A stretch of 64,000 bases of DNA from a virus: IMG/VR virus record IMGVR_UViG_3300046804_001245, positions 1 to 64,000 of that record; one strand, given 5' to 3'. Positions within the stretch are counted from its first letter, which is position 1. Each line of letters opens with the position of its first letter. The position numbers and the translations under genes were made by a program. Positions 50,905 to 56,993 of this stretch are shown here, one piece after another. A model generated the notes under the pieces. The model was not told the origin of the DNA, made no database searches, and was given only the letters and a program-made list of their open reading frames with translations.

Positions 50905-50933
50905 TTGACTAGCCTTATACTATTTAGTAAGAT
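50905..50933 (+). promoter_or_regulatory. Full promoter for the DNA glycosylase gene
   Basis: TTGACT (50905-50910), 17-nt spacer, TAAGAT (50928-50933), and 6 nt to ATG 50940. Both this promoter and that at 49744 have ATTTAGTA just before the -10 and ATAGG after it. Confidence 0.75.
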
Positions 50934-50939
50934 AGGACT

Positions 50940-51425
50940 ATGCAAACATTTTTACCAGAGGCGGACTTTGCAAAGACTGCTAAACATTTAGATCGTAAGC
51001 GTCTTATTAAGCAAAGCGTAGAAAATCTTCAGGTCCTCAAGTCTCTTGCAGGATATTATAATGAATCAGGCGCATGGGTGAATCATCCAGCCGTCAAAAT
51101 GTGGGAGGGCCATGAAGATTGGCTGTTCCTATACAATGAAGCCATCGTAAAAGAAATCATTATGCGTGGCTATAAGAATAGTACACGAGATACATTCGAC
51201 CAGATCTATCAGGAAAATTTCCTTATGCTGGAATCAGATGAGCCTTGGTGGCTAGGAGATGAGCGTGTACATTATTCTCATAAGGGAAGGTTATACGAAA
51301 AGGACCCAGAAAAGTACTATTTCTATTCGGAGTTTGCGGACTATCGTGAACTAGGGTATACTTGCTGTGAATCTTGCAGTTACTACTGGCCAACTCATGC
51401 GGAGGATACAGATGAATCTAACTAG
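50940..51425 (+). CDS. Pyrimidine dimer DNA glycosylase (endonuclease V-like)
   Basis: A 161-residue protein starting MQTFLPEADFAKTAKHLDRK. The family pattern LDRKRLIKQSVENLQVLKSL and NHPAVKMWEGHEDWLFLYNE matches phage/bacterial DenV-related pyrimidine dimer DNA glycosylases. A C-terminal CCESC could bind metal. It would repair UV damage in phage DNA. Leaderless start from the promoter at 50905. Confidence 0.75.
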   Translation: MQTFLPEADFAKTAKHLDRKRLIKQSVENLQVLKSLAGYYNESGAWVNHPAVKMWEGHEDWLFLYNEAIVKEIIMRGYKNSTRDTFDQIYQENFLMLESDEPWWLGDERVHYSHKGRLYEKDPEKYYFYSEFADYRELGYTCCESCSYYWPTHAEDTDESN

Positions 51426-51714
51426 TGAAACCTTTAGTAAAGCTTTAAATGACAACAAGATACTGATTGTAGATTTTTGGGCGGATTGGTGTGGGCCTTG
51501 TTTAAAGGTTGCTCCAATATTAGATGAGATAGCAAGTGAGTACAATGTATCAATTGCTAAAGTTCATGTAGATGAACAACAAGATTTGGCTACAAAGTAC
51601 GACATATCTACAATACCAACATTAATGGTATTTGAAAATGGAGTACCAGTCAAAAAAGTGGTTGGCGCACAGCCTAAACACAAACTCGTGAAAGAGTTTG
51701 AAGGATGGATATAA
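51412..51714 (+). CDS. Thioredoxin
   Basis: A 100-residue thioredoxin with the redox motif WCGPC at residues 26-30 and the cis-Pro region DISTIPTLMVF. ATG 51412 is 6 nt after GGAGG; it overlaps the previous gene by 14 nt. May supply reducing power to ribonucleotide reduction or serve as a polymerase factor. Confidence 0.92.
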   Translation: MNLTSETFSKALNDNKILIVDFWADWCGPCLKVAPILDEIASEYNVSIAKVHVDEQQDLATKYDISTIPTLMVFENGVPVKKVVGAQPKHKLVKEFEGWI

Positions 51715-51938
51715 CATTTAGTGAATGGATGACATACGGGATTGAAAAAGGTTGGTGCGGACCCCCAGTATGTTATACCCATGACGGACTACCAATGTCT
51801 GAGCAAGAGTTTGCAGAGTTTGATGAAGGTCAAGATCCTTGCATGCATATTGTTCGAATGTACGAAGACATTGAGATGAAACAAAGTATAGAGGATAACC
51901 ATTCCCCATCAAATTGGCGGAATTCGTACATAAAATAG
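51705..51938 (+). CDS. Small conserved phage-type protein
   Basis: A 77-residue protein, MDITFSEWMTYGIEKGWCGP, with PPVCYTHDGLPMSEQE and DPCMHIVRMY. Proteins with the GWCGPPVC.TH.G.P.S..E pattern are common in actinophages; no function is known to me. The start overlaps thioredoxin by 10 nt. Confidence 0.55.
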   Translation: MDITFSEWMTYGIEKGWCGPPVCYTHDGLPMSEQEFAEFDEGQDPCMHIVRMYEDIEMKQSIEDNHSPSNWRNSYIK

Positions 51939-51948
51939 ATTTCTGGTC

Positions 51949-51954
51949 TACAAT
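51949..51954 (+). promoter_or_regulatory. -10 box for the secreted Ig-like gene
   Basis: TACAAT at 51949-51954. A 30-nt leader includes AAAAGGAG, so this gene has a normal ribosome-binding site. Confidence 0.4.
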
Positions 51955-51984
51955 GGGTCAGAATAAAAAAGGAGAAAAAATTAA

Positions 51985-53136
51985 ATGAAATCATTTAAGA
52001 AAATAGCTCTCGCCATGGTTGCAGCCATGACACTGGGCACCCTTGGAGTGGCACCTGCAAATGCCGCCCCTATGACAGTTGCTTTGACTGTTAATGGTAG
52101 CGCCCCTGCAACAGCGGGAACAGCCACAACAACTGCTGTGGAGCTTCCAGTTCCATCAGATAATTCTGTTGATGCTGCTGATGCTCTAAAGTTTGTAGTT
52201 ACAGTAGATACAGGTACAGCCGTTGCGGTTTCTGCAACAAATGCCTCTATCGTACTCGCAACAGCAACTGCTGCTGCTCCAGTAACTGCTGCTAGTGGAT
52301 CTGCTTCAACAACAATTGCAACTGGAACAGGAACAACTGCTACATTCTTTGTTTTTACAAAGACCACCGCAGTAGGAACTGTTTCCATTACAAACCAAGG
52401 TGAAACTAAGGTTTATTATGTACAAGGTGCAGTCGGAAAGATCAATGATATTTCAGTATCTGGTCTTGACGTCGGTGCTTCTGGTACACAGGTGACGCTA
52501 ACAGTTACCGCTAAGGATGTATTCGGTAATAAGGTTTCTGGAAAGTCAATTACAGCAGTAGTTGCTAACGGAACTCTTGATACGACAACTGCCACAACTG
52601 GCACTGGTCTAGCAGACTTTGGTGCCCGTGATTTTAAGGTTACACTTCCAACCAATGGTTCGGCTGCTGTAATTTTTTCAGTCACAAACTCTGCTGATTT
52701 GGCAACTGCTGTAACTGGTTTTAATACCGTTACTTCATCTGTTGCAAAGAATATTGCAGTTCGTGACCTTGCTGCAGAACTTACTGCTGCGCTTGCTGCC
52801 AAGGCTACTGCTGAGGCTGCTTTAGCAACAGAGAAGTCTGCTCGTGCTGCCGACGCTGCTGCTGCTGCAACTGCTGCTGCAACTGCCAAGGCTACTGCTG
52901 ATGCAGAAATTGCAACACTTAAGGCAGAGGTTGCAACACTTAAGGCTAATGCAGTAACCGCTAAGCTTGCTGCTGATAAAGCCCTATCCGATGCCGTTGC
53001 TGCTAAAGATGCTGAAATTGCAAAATTAAAAGCAGATAACTCTGCTGCTCTTGATGCAATTAAAAAGGCATTCAATGCACTTGCTGCAAAATGGAATAAG
53101 GCTAATCCAAAAGCCAAGGTTGCTCTCGTAAAGTAA
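51985..53136 (+). CDS. Secreted protein with Ig-like domain and coiled coil
   Basis: A 383-residue protein. Signal peptide MKSFKKIALAMVAAMTLG with cleavage at ANA-AP (about 28). Residues about 30-240 are beta-sandwich-like and include a bacterial Ig-like (Big) domain (VTLTVTAKDVFGNKVSGKSI). Residues 255-375 are an Ala-rich heptad coiled coil (AALATEKSARAADAAAAATA). Codon use here is unusually rich in GCT/GCA and the gene is more GC-rich than its surroundings; it resembles abundant surface proteins of the host rather than other phage genes. May be a copied host surface-layer-like protein. Function unknown. Confidence 0.6.
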   Translation: MKSFKKIALAMVAAMTLGTLGVAPANAAPMTVALTVNGSAPATAGTATTTAVELPVPSDNSVDAADALKFVVTVDTGTAVAVSATNASIVLATATAAAPVTAASGSASTTIATGTGTTATFFVFTKTTAVGTVSITNQGETKVYYVQGAVGKINDISVSGLDVGASGTQVTLTVTAKDVFGNKVSGKSITAVVANGTLDTTTATTGTGLADFGARDFKVTLPTNGSAAVIFSVTNSADLATAVTGFNTVTSSVAKNIAVRDLAAELTAALAAKATAEAALATEKSARAADAAAAATAAATAKATADAEIATLKAEVATLKANAVTAKLAADKALSDAVAAKDAEIAKLKADNSAALDAIKKAFNALAAKWNKANPKAKVALVK

Positions 53137-53150
53137 TCTAATTAAATACT

Positions 53151-53184
53151 GGGGCAGGACTGAGGTCTTGCCCCTTTATTTTAT
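53151..53184 (+). terminator. Intrinsic terminator after the secreted protein
   Basis: GGGGCAGGAC (53151-53160) pairs with GTCTTGCCCC (53165-53174) with one G-U pair and a 4-nt loop, followed by TTTATTTTAT. Confidence 0.85.
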
Positions 53185-53187
53185 AAA

Positions 53188-53196
53188 TGATAGAAT
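53188..53196 (+). promoter_or_regulatory. Extended -10 for a tiny gene
   Basis: TGATAGAAT at 53188-53196; the start codon ATG 53200 is 3 nt and GTG 53203 is 6 nt downstream. Confidence 0.5.
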
Positions 53197-53199
53197 AAT

Positions 53200-53331
53200 A
53201 TGGTGGAAGAATACTTACAAGAAAAAGTCCGACGGGACATAATAAAAGAAATAAGTAATCTTGAACTTCCAAATGAATGGAAGCCACAACAAGTGATTGA
53301 TTATATAATCAGAAAGATAAATAAAAAATAA
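53200..53331 (+). CDS. 43-residue helical protein
   Basis: MVEEYLQEKVRRDIIKEISN..., ending IRKINKK. Helical, mixed charge. Start is either ATG 53200 or GTG 53203; the latter fits the leaderless spacing seen elsewhere. The stop overlaps the next ATG. Function unknown. Confidence 0.5.
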   Translation: MVEEYLQEKVRRDIIKEISNLELPNEWKPQQVIDYIIRKINKK

Positions 53332-53531
53332 TGTGGAATAAAATAAAGAATTGGCTACTTCCAAAAGAGGAAGAGTTTAAATATAATGTATTAGTTCAGG
53401 CTGAACCTGAAAGAAAGGTGGTAGTCGTGAAGAAAGCAGCAGCAAAGAAGCCAGCAGCAAAGAAGAAGGCTCCTGCAAAGAAGTCTCCTGCAAAGAAGAC
53501 TGTAAAGAAGTCAACCCCAAAGAAGAAGTAA
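53331..53531 (+). CDS. Histone H1-tail-like basic protein
   Basis: A 66-residue protein. Residues 1-28 form an acidic N-terminus (WNKIKNWLLPKEEEFKYNV); residues 29-66 are almost only Lys, Ala and Pro (AAKKPAAKKKAPAKKSPAKK), the pattern of histone H1-like and bacterial KAP-rich nucleoid tails. It may bind phage or host DNA, or be a proteolysis tag. Confidence 0.6.
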   Translation: MWNKIKNWLLPKEEEFKYNVLVQAEPERKVVVVKKAAAKKPAAKKKAPAKKSPAKKTVKKSTPKKK

Positions 53532-53669
53532 ATGGGAAAGCACCACGATAAAATAGCGGCATCTCTAGAAATACGCCGTAGGAATCATAAGGGTCCAGGC
53601 GGTAAAGTCCCAGGCTCTATGAATAAAAAGAAGACTGGATATAACCGTGTAAAGGCTAAGAGATCATAG
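53532..53669 (+). CDS. 45-residue basic protein
   Basis: MGKHHDKIAASLEIRRRNHK..., then GGKVPGSMNKKKTGYNRVKAKRS. Highly basic; could bind nucleic acid. Directly follows the H1-like gene. Function unknown. Confidence 0.5.
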   Translation: MGKHHDKIAASLEIRRRNHKGPGGKVPGSMNKKKTGYNRVKAKRS

Positions 53670-53671
53670 CA

Positions 53672-53794
53672 ATGGAATATGTAGAGATCTGTGAATTGAA
53701 GGGTTGTGAAAACGAGGCAACTCGCATCAGCAGCACAGAAACTAAATATATTTTGATTTGTGACGACTGTTGGCATGAATTGTATAAGAAATGA
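53672..53794 (+). CDS. 40-residue zinc-knuckle peptide
   Basis: MEYVEICELKGCENEATRIS..., ending CDDCWHELYKK. C7, C12 and CDDC (31-34) give a four-cysteine knuckle. Its stop overlaps the following start (ATGA). One of several tiny zinc proteins in this block. Confidence 0.55.
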   Translation: MEYVEICELKGCENEATRISSTETKYILICDDCWHELYKK

Positions 53795-53901
53795 TAGATA
53801 AAATATCGAATATGATCTGGAGGGCTGTAGAAAAACTCTATAGCCTCCCAGACGACCTCTTCGACTTTGAAGATGACGAAAATGATATAATAGATGAATG
53901 A
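53791..53901 (+). CDS. 36-residue acidic peptide
   Basis: MIDKISNMIWRAVEKLYSLP..., then FDFEDDENDIIDE. Coupled by ATGA to the preceding gene. The promoter TGATATAAT for the next unit lies inside its last codons. Function unknown. Confidence 0.45.
   Translation: MIDKISNMIWRAVEKLYSLPDDLFDFEDDENDIIDE
53883..53891 (+). promoter_or_regulatory. Extended -10 inside a tiny gene
   Basis: TGATATAAT at 53883-53891. Six nt later an ATG (53898) opens a 12-codon frame; a normal gene follows at 53948. Confidence 0.5.
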
Positions 53902-53936
53902 GCGGATTTCTAGACCCGCTTAAATACAACCTATAG
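53898..53936 (+). CDS. Possible 12-residue leaderless leader peptide
   Basis: MSGFLDPLKYNL, beginning 6 nt after a -10 box and stopping 11 nt before the next ATG, which has its own AGGAG. The spacing matches other leaderless starts here. Could regulate the downstream gene. Weak evidence; may be chance. Confidence 0.3.
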   Translation: MSGFLDPLKYNL

Positions 53937-53947
53937 GAGATATAAAA

Positions 53948-54097
53948 ATGTCAGACGGAATGAATATGACTGGTTTTAACCAGACAGGAGAGCAATCAGG
54001 ATCGAATAATATCGATGCCAAGTACGCTCCAAACCCAGCTTCAGCTTTTCCAGCTAAAGATGTATCAAACCAAGCAACAGCACAAGGCCCAAAGTAA
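53948..54097 (+). CDS. 49-residue protein
   Basis: MSDGMNMTGFNQTGEQSGSN..., then AKYAPNPASAFPAKDVSNQA. Ribosome-binding site AGGAGATA. It is Asn/Gln/Ala-rich and likely disordered. Function unknown. Confidence 0.5.
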   Translation: MSDGMNMTGFNQTGEQSGSNNIDAKYAPNPASAFPAKDVSNQATAQGPK

Positions 54098-54098
54098 T

Positions 54099-54254
54099 AT
54101 GTGCGTTGAATGTGGATGCGAAAACGTCGGTAGCCAAACAGGAATGGCAAAGATTCCTGGCGGTATGCTAGATGTTACAAGGGATGGAGAAGCAGGTCTT
54201 ACCCTAAATATGACTGCAACCCCAGAACAAAGAGAAAGATTTATTAATGAATAA
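54099..54254 (+). CDS. 51-residue Cys-cluster protein
   Basis: MCVECGCENVGSQTGMAKIP..., with CxxCxC at residues 2-7. Metal binding is likely; the rest GGMLDVTRDGEAGLTLNMTA is not recognised. It begins 2 nt after the previous stop. Similar short Cys-cluster proteins recur in the 53-55 kb region. Confidence 0.5.
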   Translation: MCVECGCENVGSQTGMAKIPGGMLDVTRDGEAGLTLNMTATPEQRERFINE

Positions 54255-54456
54255 TGGTACAGGAATGGAGACTCCTCCAAACAGCCAACCATCAGGTGCT
54301 GTAACTTCTCAAGAAGCAACGAGGAAAAATCCAAGTCAAGGTAGATTTAAGTCTGGAATCCAGGATAAGAGAACTATGAAAATAGATCGCAATCGTCATG
54401 GTATCCGCAGAGAAACTACCGTAGGTCCGAAGAAAAGCAGACCTAAGAAAGTATAA
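54247..54456 (+). CDS. 69-residue basic protein
   Basis: MNNGTGMETPPNSQPSGAVT..., ending in KKSRPKKV. Disordered N-terminus, basic C-terminus. Overlaps the gene before by 8 nt. Function unknown. Confidence 0.45.
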   Translation: MNNGTGMETPPNSQPSGAVTSQEATRKNPSQGRFKSGIQDKRTMKIDRNRHGIRRETTVGPKKSRPKKV

Positions 54457-54460
54457 AGGA

Positions 54461-54496
54461 TTCCCCCGCTAATGGCCTTTGGTTGTGGTGGGGGAA
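54461..54496. terminator. Hairpin with G/C-rich stem
   Basis: TTCCCCCGC (54461-54469) pairs with 54488-54496 with one G-T pair around an 18-nt loop. No T-run follows. May be a weak terminator or translation-masking hairpin near the gene at 54503. Confidence 0.4.
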
Positions 54497-54502
54497 CTTA
54501 TT

Positions 54503-54589
54503 ATGTGTAAAGAATGTGGTAATTGTAGCAAAGAGCACGATAAAACAATCGATGACTCTATAGATGTAACGGAAGCGTTAGGTTTATAA
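54503..54589 (+). CDS. 28-residue CxxCxxC peptide
   Basis: MCKECGNCSKEHDKTIDDSI... with C2, C5 and C8 at the start. ATG follows GTGGGGGAAC. Its stop overlaps the next ATG (TAATG). Probably metal binding. Confidence 0.4.
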   Translation: MCKECGNCSKEHDKTIDDSIDVTEALGL

Positions 54590-54807
54590 TGGATTTGCAG
54601 GCGGCAGAAACAGCTCACAAAAGAGATGATAAGGCGGAAGTAAAAAAGGATTGGGCATGTCCTTGTAATGGATGTGCAAAGGCGGTAAAGCAAGAGCGGA
54701 AAAGAATATTAGATGAACTTGATAAAATAGATACAGTTAAACTTAATGGATTAGGAATGAAGATCCTAGTTCAAGAAATGCTTACCGCAGGGAATAAAAA
54801 GAAATGA
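54589..54807 (+). CDS. Small Cys-containing helical protein
   Basis: A 72-residue protein, MDLQAAETAHKRDDKAEVKK, with CPCNGC at residues 25-30 and a C-terminal helix ending NKKK. Overlaps its neighbours. Function unknown. Confidence 0.5.
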   Translation: MDLQAAETAHKRDDKAEVKKDWACPCNGCAKAVKQERKRILDELDKIDTVKLNGLGMKILVQEMLTAGNKKK

Positions 54808-54959
54808 AAAAATATCTATTTAGATGTAAGACATGCAATACTATTATGTCCATTGAAACAGAGCTTGAAGATAGCAAAATTCATTTAGTTCCACCATGTC
54901 CATGCGGAAAGTCAAGAATGGACTGGCTGGGCTCGGATGCATACAAATACGGCGTGTAG
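54804..54959 (+). CDS. 51-residue zinc-ribbon protein
   Basis: MKKYLFRCKTCNTIMSIETE..., with CKTC (8-11) and CPCG (35-38). A simple ribbon. Overlaps the previous gene by ATGA and the next by 23 nt. Function unknown. Confidence 0.55.
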   Translation: MKKYLFRCKTCNTIMSIETELEDSKIHLVPPCPCGKSRMDWLGSDAYKYGV

Positions 54960-55134
54960 ACACGTCTACGAAATTATAGGAGAGCCTATCTGCCCAGATT
55001 GCGGTAGAGATACTCACGAGACAGATGGGGCCCTCCACGCCCGTTTATTCAAGGAGTACTACGACTCAGACGCACCTAAAGCCTACAAATGCCCAATAGA
55101 AGGCGGCACAATACGTGGCTGGTGGTCTATTTAA
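54937..55134 (+). CDS. 65-residue zinc-finger protein
   Basis: MHTNTACRHVYEIIGEPICP, DCGRDTHETDGA. CPDC with C7 and a His pair could bind zinc. The C-terminus RGWWSI is aromatic. Function unknown. Confidence 0.5.
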   Translation: MHTNTACRHVYEIIGEPICPDCGRDTHETDGALHARLFKEYYDSDAPKAYKCPIEGGTIRGWWSI

Positions 55135-55137
55135 CTA

Positions 55138-55166
55138 TTGACCTATCCTAATATATATTATATACT
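55138..55166 (+). promoter_or_regulatory. Promoter for the 55215 operon
   Basis: TTGACC (55138-55143), 17-nt spacer, TATACT (55161-55166). Leader of 48 nt with GAAAGAGAG before the ATG at 55215. Confidence 0.65.
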
Positions 55167-55214
55167 ACTCAATACGCTCAAAAGTGAAGCGGCAAGTGCG
55201 GCGAAAGAGAGAAC

Positions 55215-55694
55215 ATGTTCGATTATAAATCGGCAATGGAATCGGGCCATGCCTTCAATAAGATCGTCGCTATGCGACTAGAATCAGAAGGAATATCGGC
55301 GGAAGTTCCAGAGTTCTCATTTGCTCAATCAAAGGAAGAAATAAAGGACTATACTCTCAACGATAAGGATGTAATTGTCGGAGATAATGTCATTGAGGTC
55401 AAGAGTCGTAATCTTTCATTTAGCGATAACCCAGATTCATTTCCATATGATGATTTGATCATAGATACAGTTTCAGGATATGAGGCAAAAGATCCAAAGC
55501 CAATTGCCTATGTTATGGTTAGTCAGGTAACAGGTGGCATGTTTATATTTCCTACAGCCTTTGCCAAATCTTGGCGGGTGGAGAGAAAATATGACAGATA
55601 TCGCAAGCATGAGGATAATTTCTATTTAGCTCCAAAAGAATTGGCTAGGCCTTTTAGTCAACTAGTAAATAAATTAAGGGATACAAATGTCTAA
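55215..55694 (+). CDS. Putative PD-(D/E)xK nuclease
   Basis: A 159-residue protein. Catalytic pattern D52 and E61-V-K63 in KDVIVGDNVIEVKSRN, preceded by an N-terminal helix (GHAFNKIVAMRLESEG). This is the core of a VRR/PD-(D/E)xK fold. It could degrade host DNA or process phage ends. Overlaps the next gene by 8 nt. Confidence 0.65.
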   Translation: MFDYKSAMESGHAFNKIVAMRLESEGISAEVPEFSFAQSKEEIKDYTLNDKDVIVGDNVIEVKSRNLSFSDNPDSFPYDDLIIDTVSGYEAKDPKPIAYVMVSQVTGGMFIFPTAFAKSWRVERKYDRYRKHEDNFYLAPKELARPFSQLVNKLRDTNV

Positions 55695-55836
55695 GTGGAT
55701 GTGGTATGACTTTTTCGGACGAGAATGGCAGGGATTTTGCGCTTCCTGTCGTAAAGAGCTTTTTGCGCCCACTAGGGCAGATTTTATAACCAATCGGTTA
55801 TATCATACGAGAAATGAATGTGGAGGCGGATATTGA
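55687..55836 (+). CDS. 49-residue Cys protein
   Basis: MSKWMWYDFFGREWQGFCAS, then CRKELFAPTRADFITNRLY. C18 and C21 form a CxxC, with a later Cys near the end. ATG overlaps the nuclease gene. Function unknown. Confidence 0.5.
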   Translation: MSKWMWYDFFGREWQGFCASCRKELFAPTRADFITNRLYHTRNECGGGY

Positions 55837-56225
55837 GAAACTTTCTTGATGATTCGATTGTAGAGCATAAATCAAGACCACCTTTGCGATGGATCGCAAA
55901 TTGGGCGGGATCAATAGCGTCCAAGAATATGCTAGAGCTATCCTATATGGAAGATGAAGGCTTAGATAAAGGATTTAGATATAAGTATTATGGATGGCTA
56001 TGGGATACATTCTGGCCAATCTACAGCAAATACGGAACCTTCTATAGGTTAAATATGGACATGTCTGGTCCTGGCTGGGATGACTATGATGAGAATGGAG
56101 TTCCATACTGGGAAAAGACTGGGACGGTAGACCCAGATTATGACTATGATGAATTTCACTGGGACTATATCGATGAAGAGACAGGCGATGCATTTAAGGT
56201 AATAAATTTTGGCGGGAAAGAATGA
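55833..56225 (+). CDS. Unknown protein (TTG start), aromatic/acidic
   Basis: A 130-residue protein from TTG 55833, 6 nt after GGAGG, overlapping the previous TGA. In-frame GTG 55818 is also possible. Residues 60-125 are rich in Asp, Tyr and Trp (GWDDYDENGVPYWEKTGTVD, DPDYDYDEFHWDYIDEETG). No family recognised; very acidic, so DNA mimicry is possible but speculative. Confidence 0.5.
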   Translation: MRNFLDDSIVEHKSRPPLRWIANWAGSIASKNMLELSYMEDEGLDKGFRYKYYGWLWDTFWPIYSKYGTFYRLNMDMSGPGWDDYDENGVPYWEKTGTVDPDYDYDEFHWDYIDEETGDAFKVINFGGKE

Positions 56226-56293
56226 AATACGCCCTATTAATCCTCCTAGCTATATTCATTATCCTTAATTACTTTGCATGGCTACAACAATGA
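56222..56293 (+). CDS. 23-residue membrane peptide
   Basis: MKYALLILLAIFIILNYFAW, then LQQ. A single transmembrane helix. ATG overlaps the previous stop (ATGA) and its stop lies inside the next gene. Small, so confidence is limited. Confidence 0.4.
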   Translation: MKYALLILLAIFIILNYFAWLQQ

Positions 56294-56568
56294 GTTATCC
56301 ATTACCCAAAGATCCCCAAATTGCTGCTTACTTACAGCATCTGAAAGAGAGAGATATTAAGCAGGCTTCAGTATGTGAATATTGTAAATCTCAGTCAACT
56401 GGAATAAATTCGGACGGGTACAGAATAATCTTCGTCTGTAATAATCACTATATACCAGATAACCCTAATGTAGTACATAGAGTATATCCACAGGGTTTGC
56501 CAGTAAATCCAGATATGATGGATCCAAATATAGGTGGTAGCTTTGTCCCAAAAAATTCACCAGAATAA
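56278..56568 (+). CDS. Protein with CxxC pair, end of rightward block
   Basis: A 96-residue protein (ATG 56278; ATG 56290 possible). CEYC at 33-36 and a later C54 with H57 suggest zinc. A Pro/Asn-rich C-terminus follows. Last rightward gene before the convergent region. Confidence 0.5.
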   Translation: MATTMSYPLPKDPQIAAYLQHLKERDIKQASVCEYCKSQSTGINSDGYRIIFVCNNHYIPDNPNVVHRVYPQGLPVNPDMMDPNIGGSFVPKNSPE

Positions 56569-56605
56569 GACCTAACATCTCCTATTCCCCCCACCTTTTC
56601 AGAGC

Positions 56606-56634
56606 CTATAAAGGCTATTCTAGCCCTTTTATAG
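56606..56634 (+). terminator. Terminator of the rightward genes
   Basis: CTATAAAGGCTA and TAGCCCTTTTATAG fold into an imperfect stem with two small bulges around TTC; the TTTT lies inside the right arm. It lies just before the decamer repeats. Confidence 0.5.
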
Positions 56635-56670
56635 TGGTGTATAGTGGAGCATTGTGGAGCAAAGTGGTTA
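56631..56670 (+). repeat. Four helically phased 10-bp repeats (iteron-like)
   Basis: Decamers 56631, 56641, 56651 and 56661 read ATAGTGGTGT, ATAGTGGAGC, ATTGTGGAGC and AAAGTGGTTA. Each has GTGG at the same position, so any bound protein would sit on one face of the helix. AT-rich DNA follows at once. Consistent with iterons for an initiator or a cooperative operator. Confidence 0.75.
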
Positions 56671-56752
56671 TCATATAATAACGAAATGTTATTGTATTAT
56701 ATTTAAATTGATATATGAGTAATTGAACCCCATTTATCATATGGTCGTAATG

Positions 56753-56790
56753 TTGTCAATAGCGCATATGTTCCAGGATTTGTCAATAGC
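56753..56790 (+). repeat. Direct 11-bp repeats TTGTCAATAGC
   Basis: Perfect copies at 56753-56763 and 56780-56790, 27 bp apart. In the reverse strand they read GCTATTGACAA and carry a TTGACA -35-like box, so they might be parts of leftward promoters or protein-binding sites. Confidence 0.65.
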
Positions 56791-56940
56791 TCTCGTAAAT
56801 AGGCGATTTCGCCCACAAATACGAGATAAATTTTGACAGATTTTGGATTAAATTGGATCTATTTTGATCTATTATTATAACATTTTGTTATATTCTTTGA
56901 GATATTGATCAAACTTTGAGGGATTTTCTACATGTTCTCG

Positions 56941-56966
56941 TAAAAGCGCATTCTTGCCCGCTTTTA
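56941..56966. terminator. Terminator-like hairpin for both directions
   Basis: TAAAAGCG (56941-56948) pairs with CGCTTTTA (56959-56966) around a 10-nt loop. A T-rich tail occurs on either side. Confidence 0.6.
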
Positions 56967-56979
56967 TTTAACACAAAAG

Positions 56980-56993
56980 GGGCAAATCGGACA
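56980..56993. repeat. Copy 1 of motif GGGCAAATCGGACA
   Basis: One of three copies of GGNCAAATCGGACA in the leftward arm. The others are 57579-57592 (minus strand, inside the end of a gene) and 62885-62898. Next to this copy the sequence continues ATATAGTCC, making GGAC...GTCC. Confidence 0.6.

Noticed and set aside
52416-53117. A 233-codon minus-strand frame through the alanine-rich secreted protein
   Set aside because: Alanine-rich repetitive codons make long open antisense frames; the plus frame has a signal peptide, SD and terminator.
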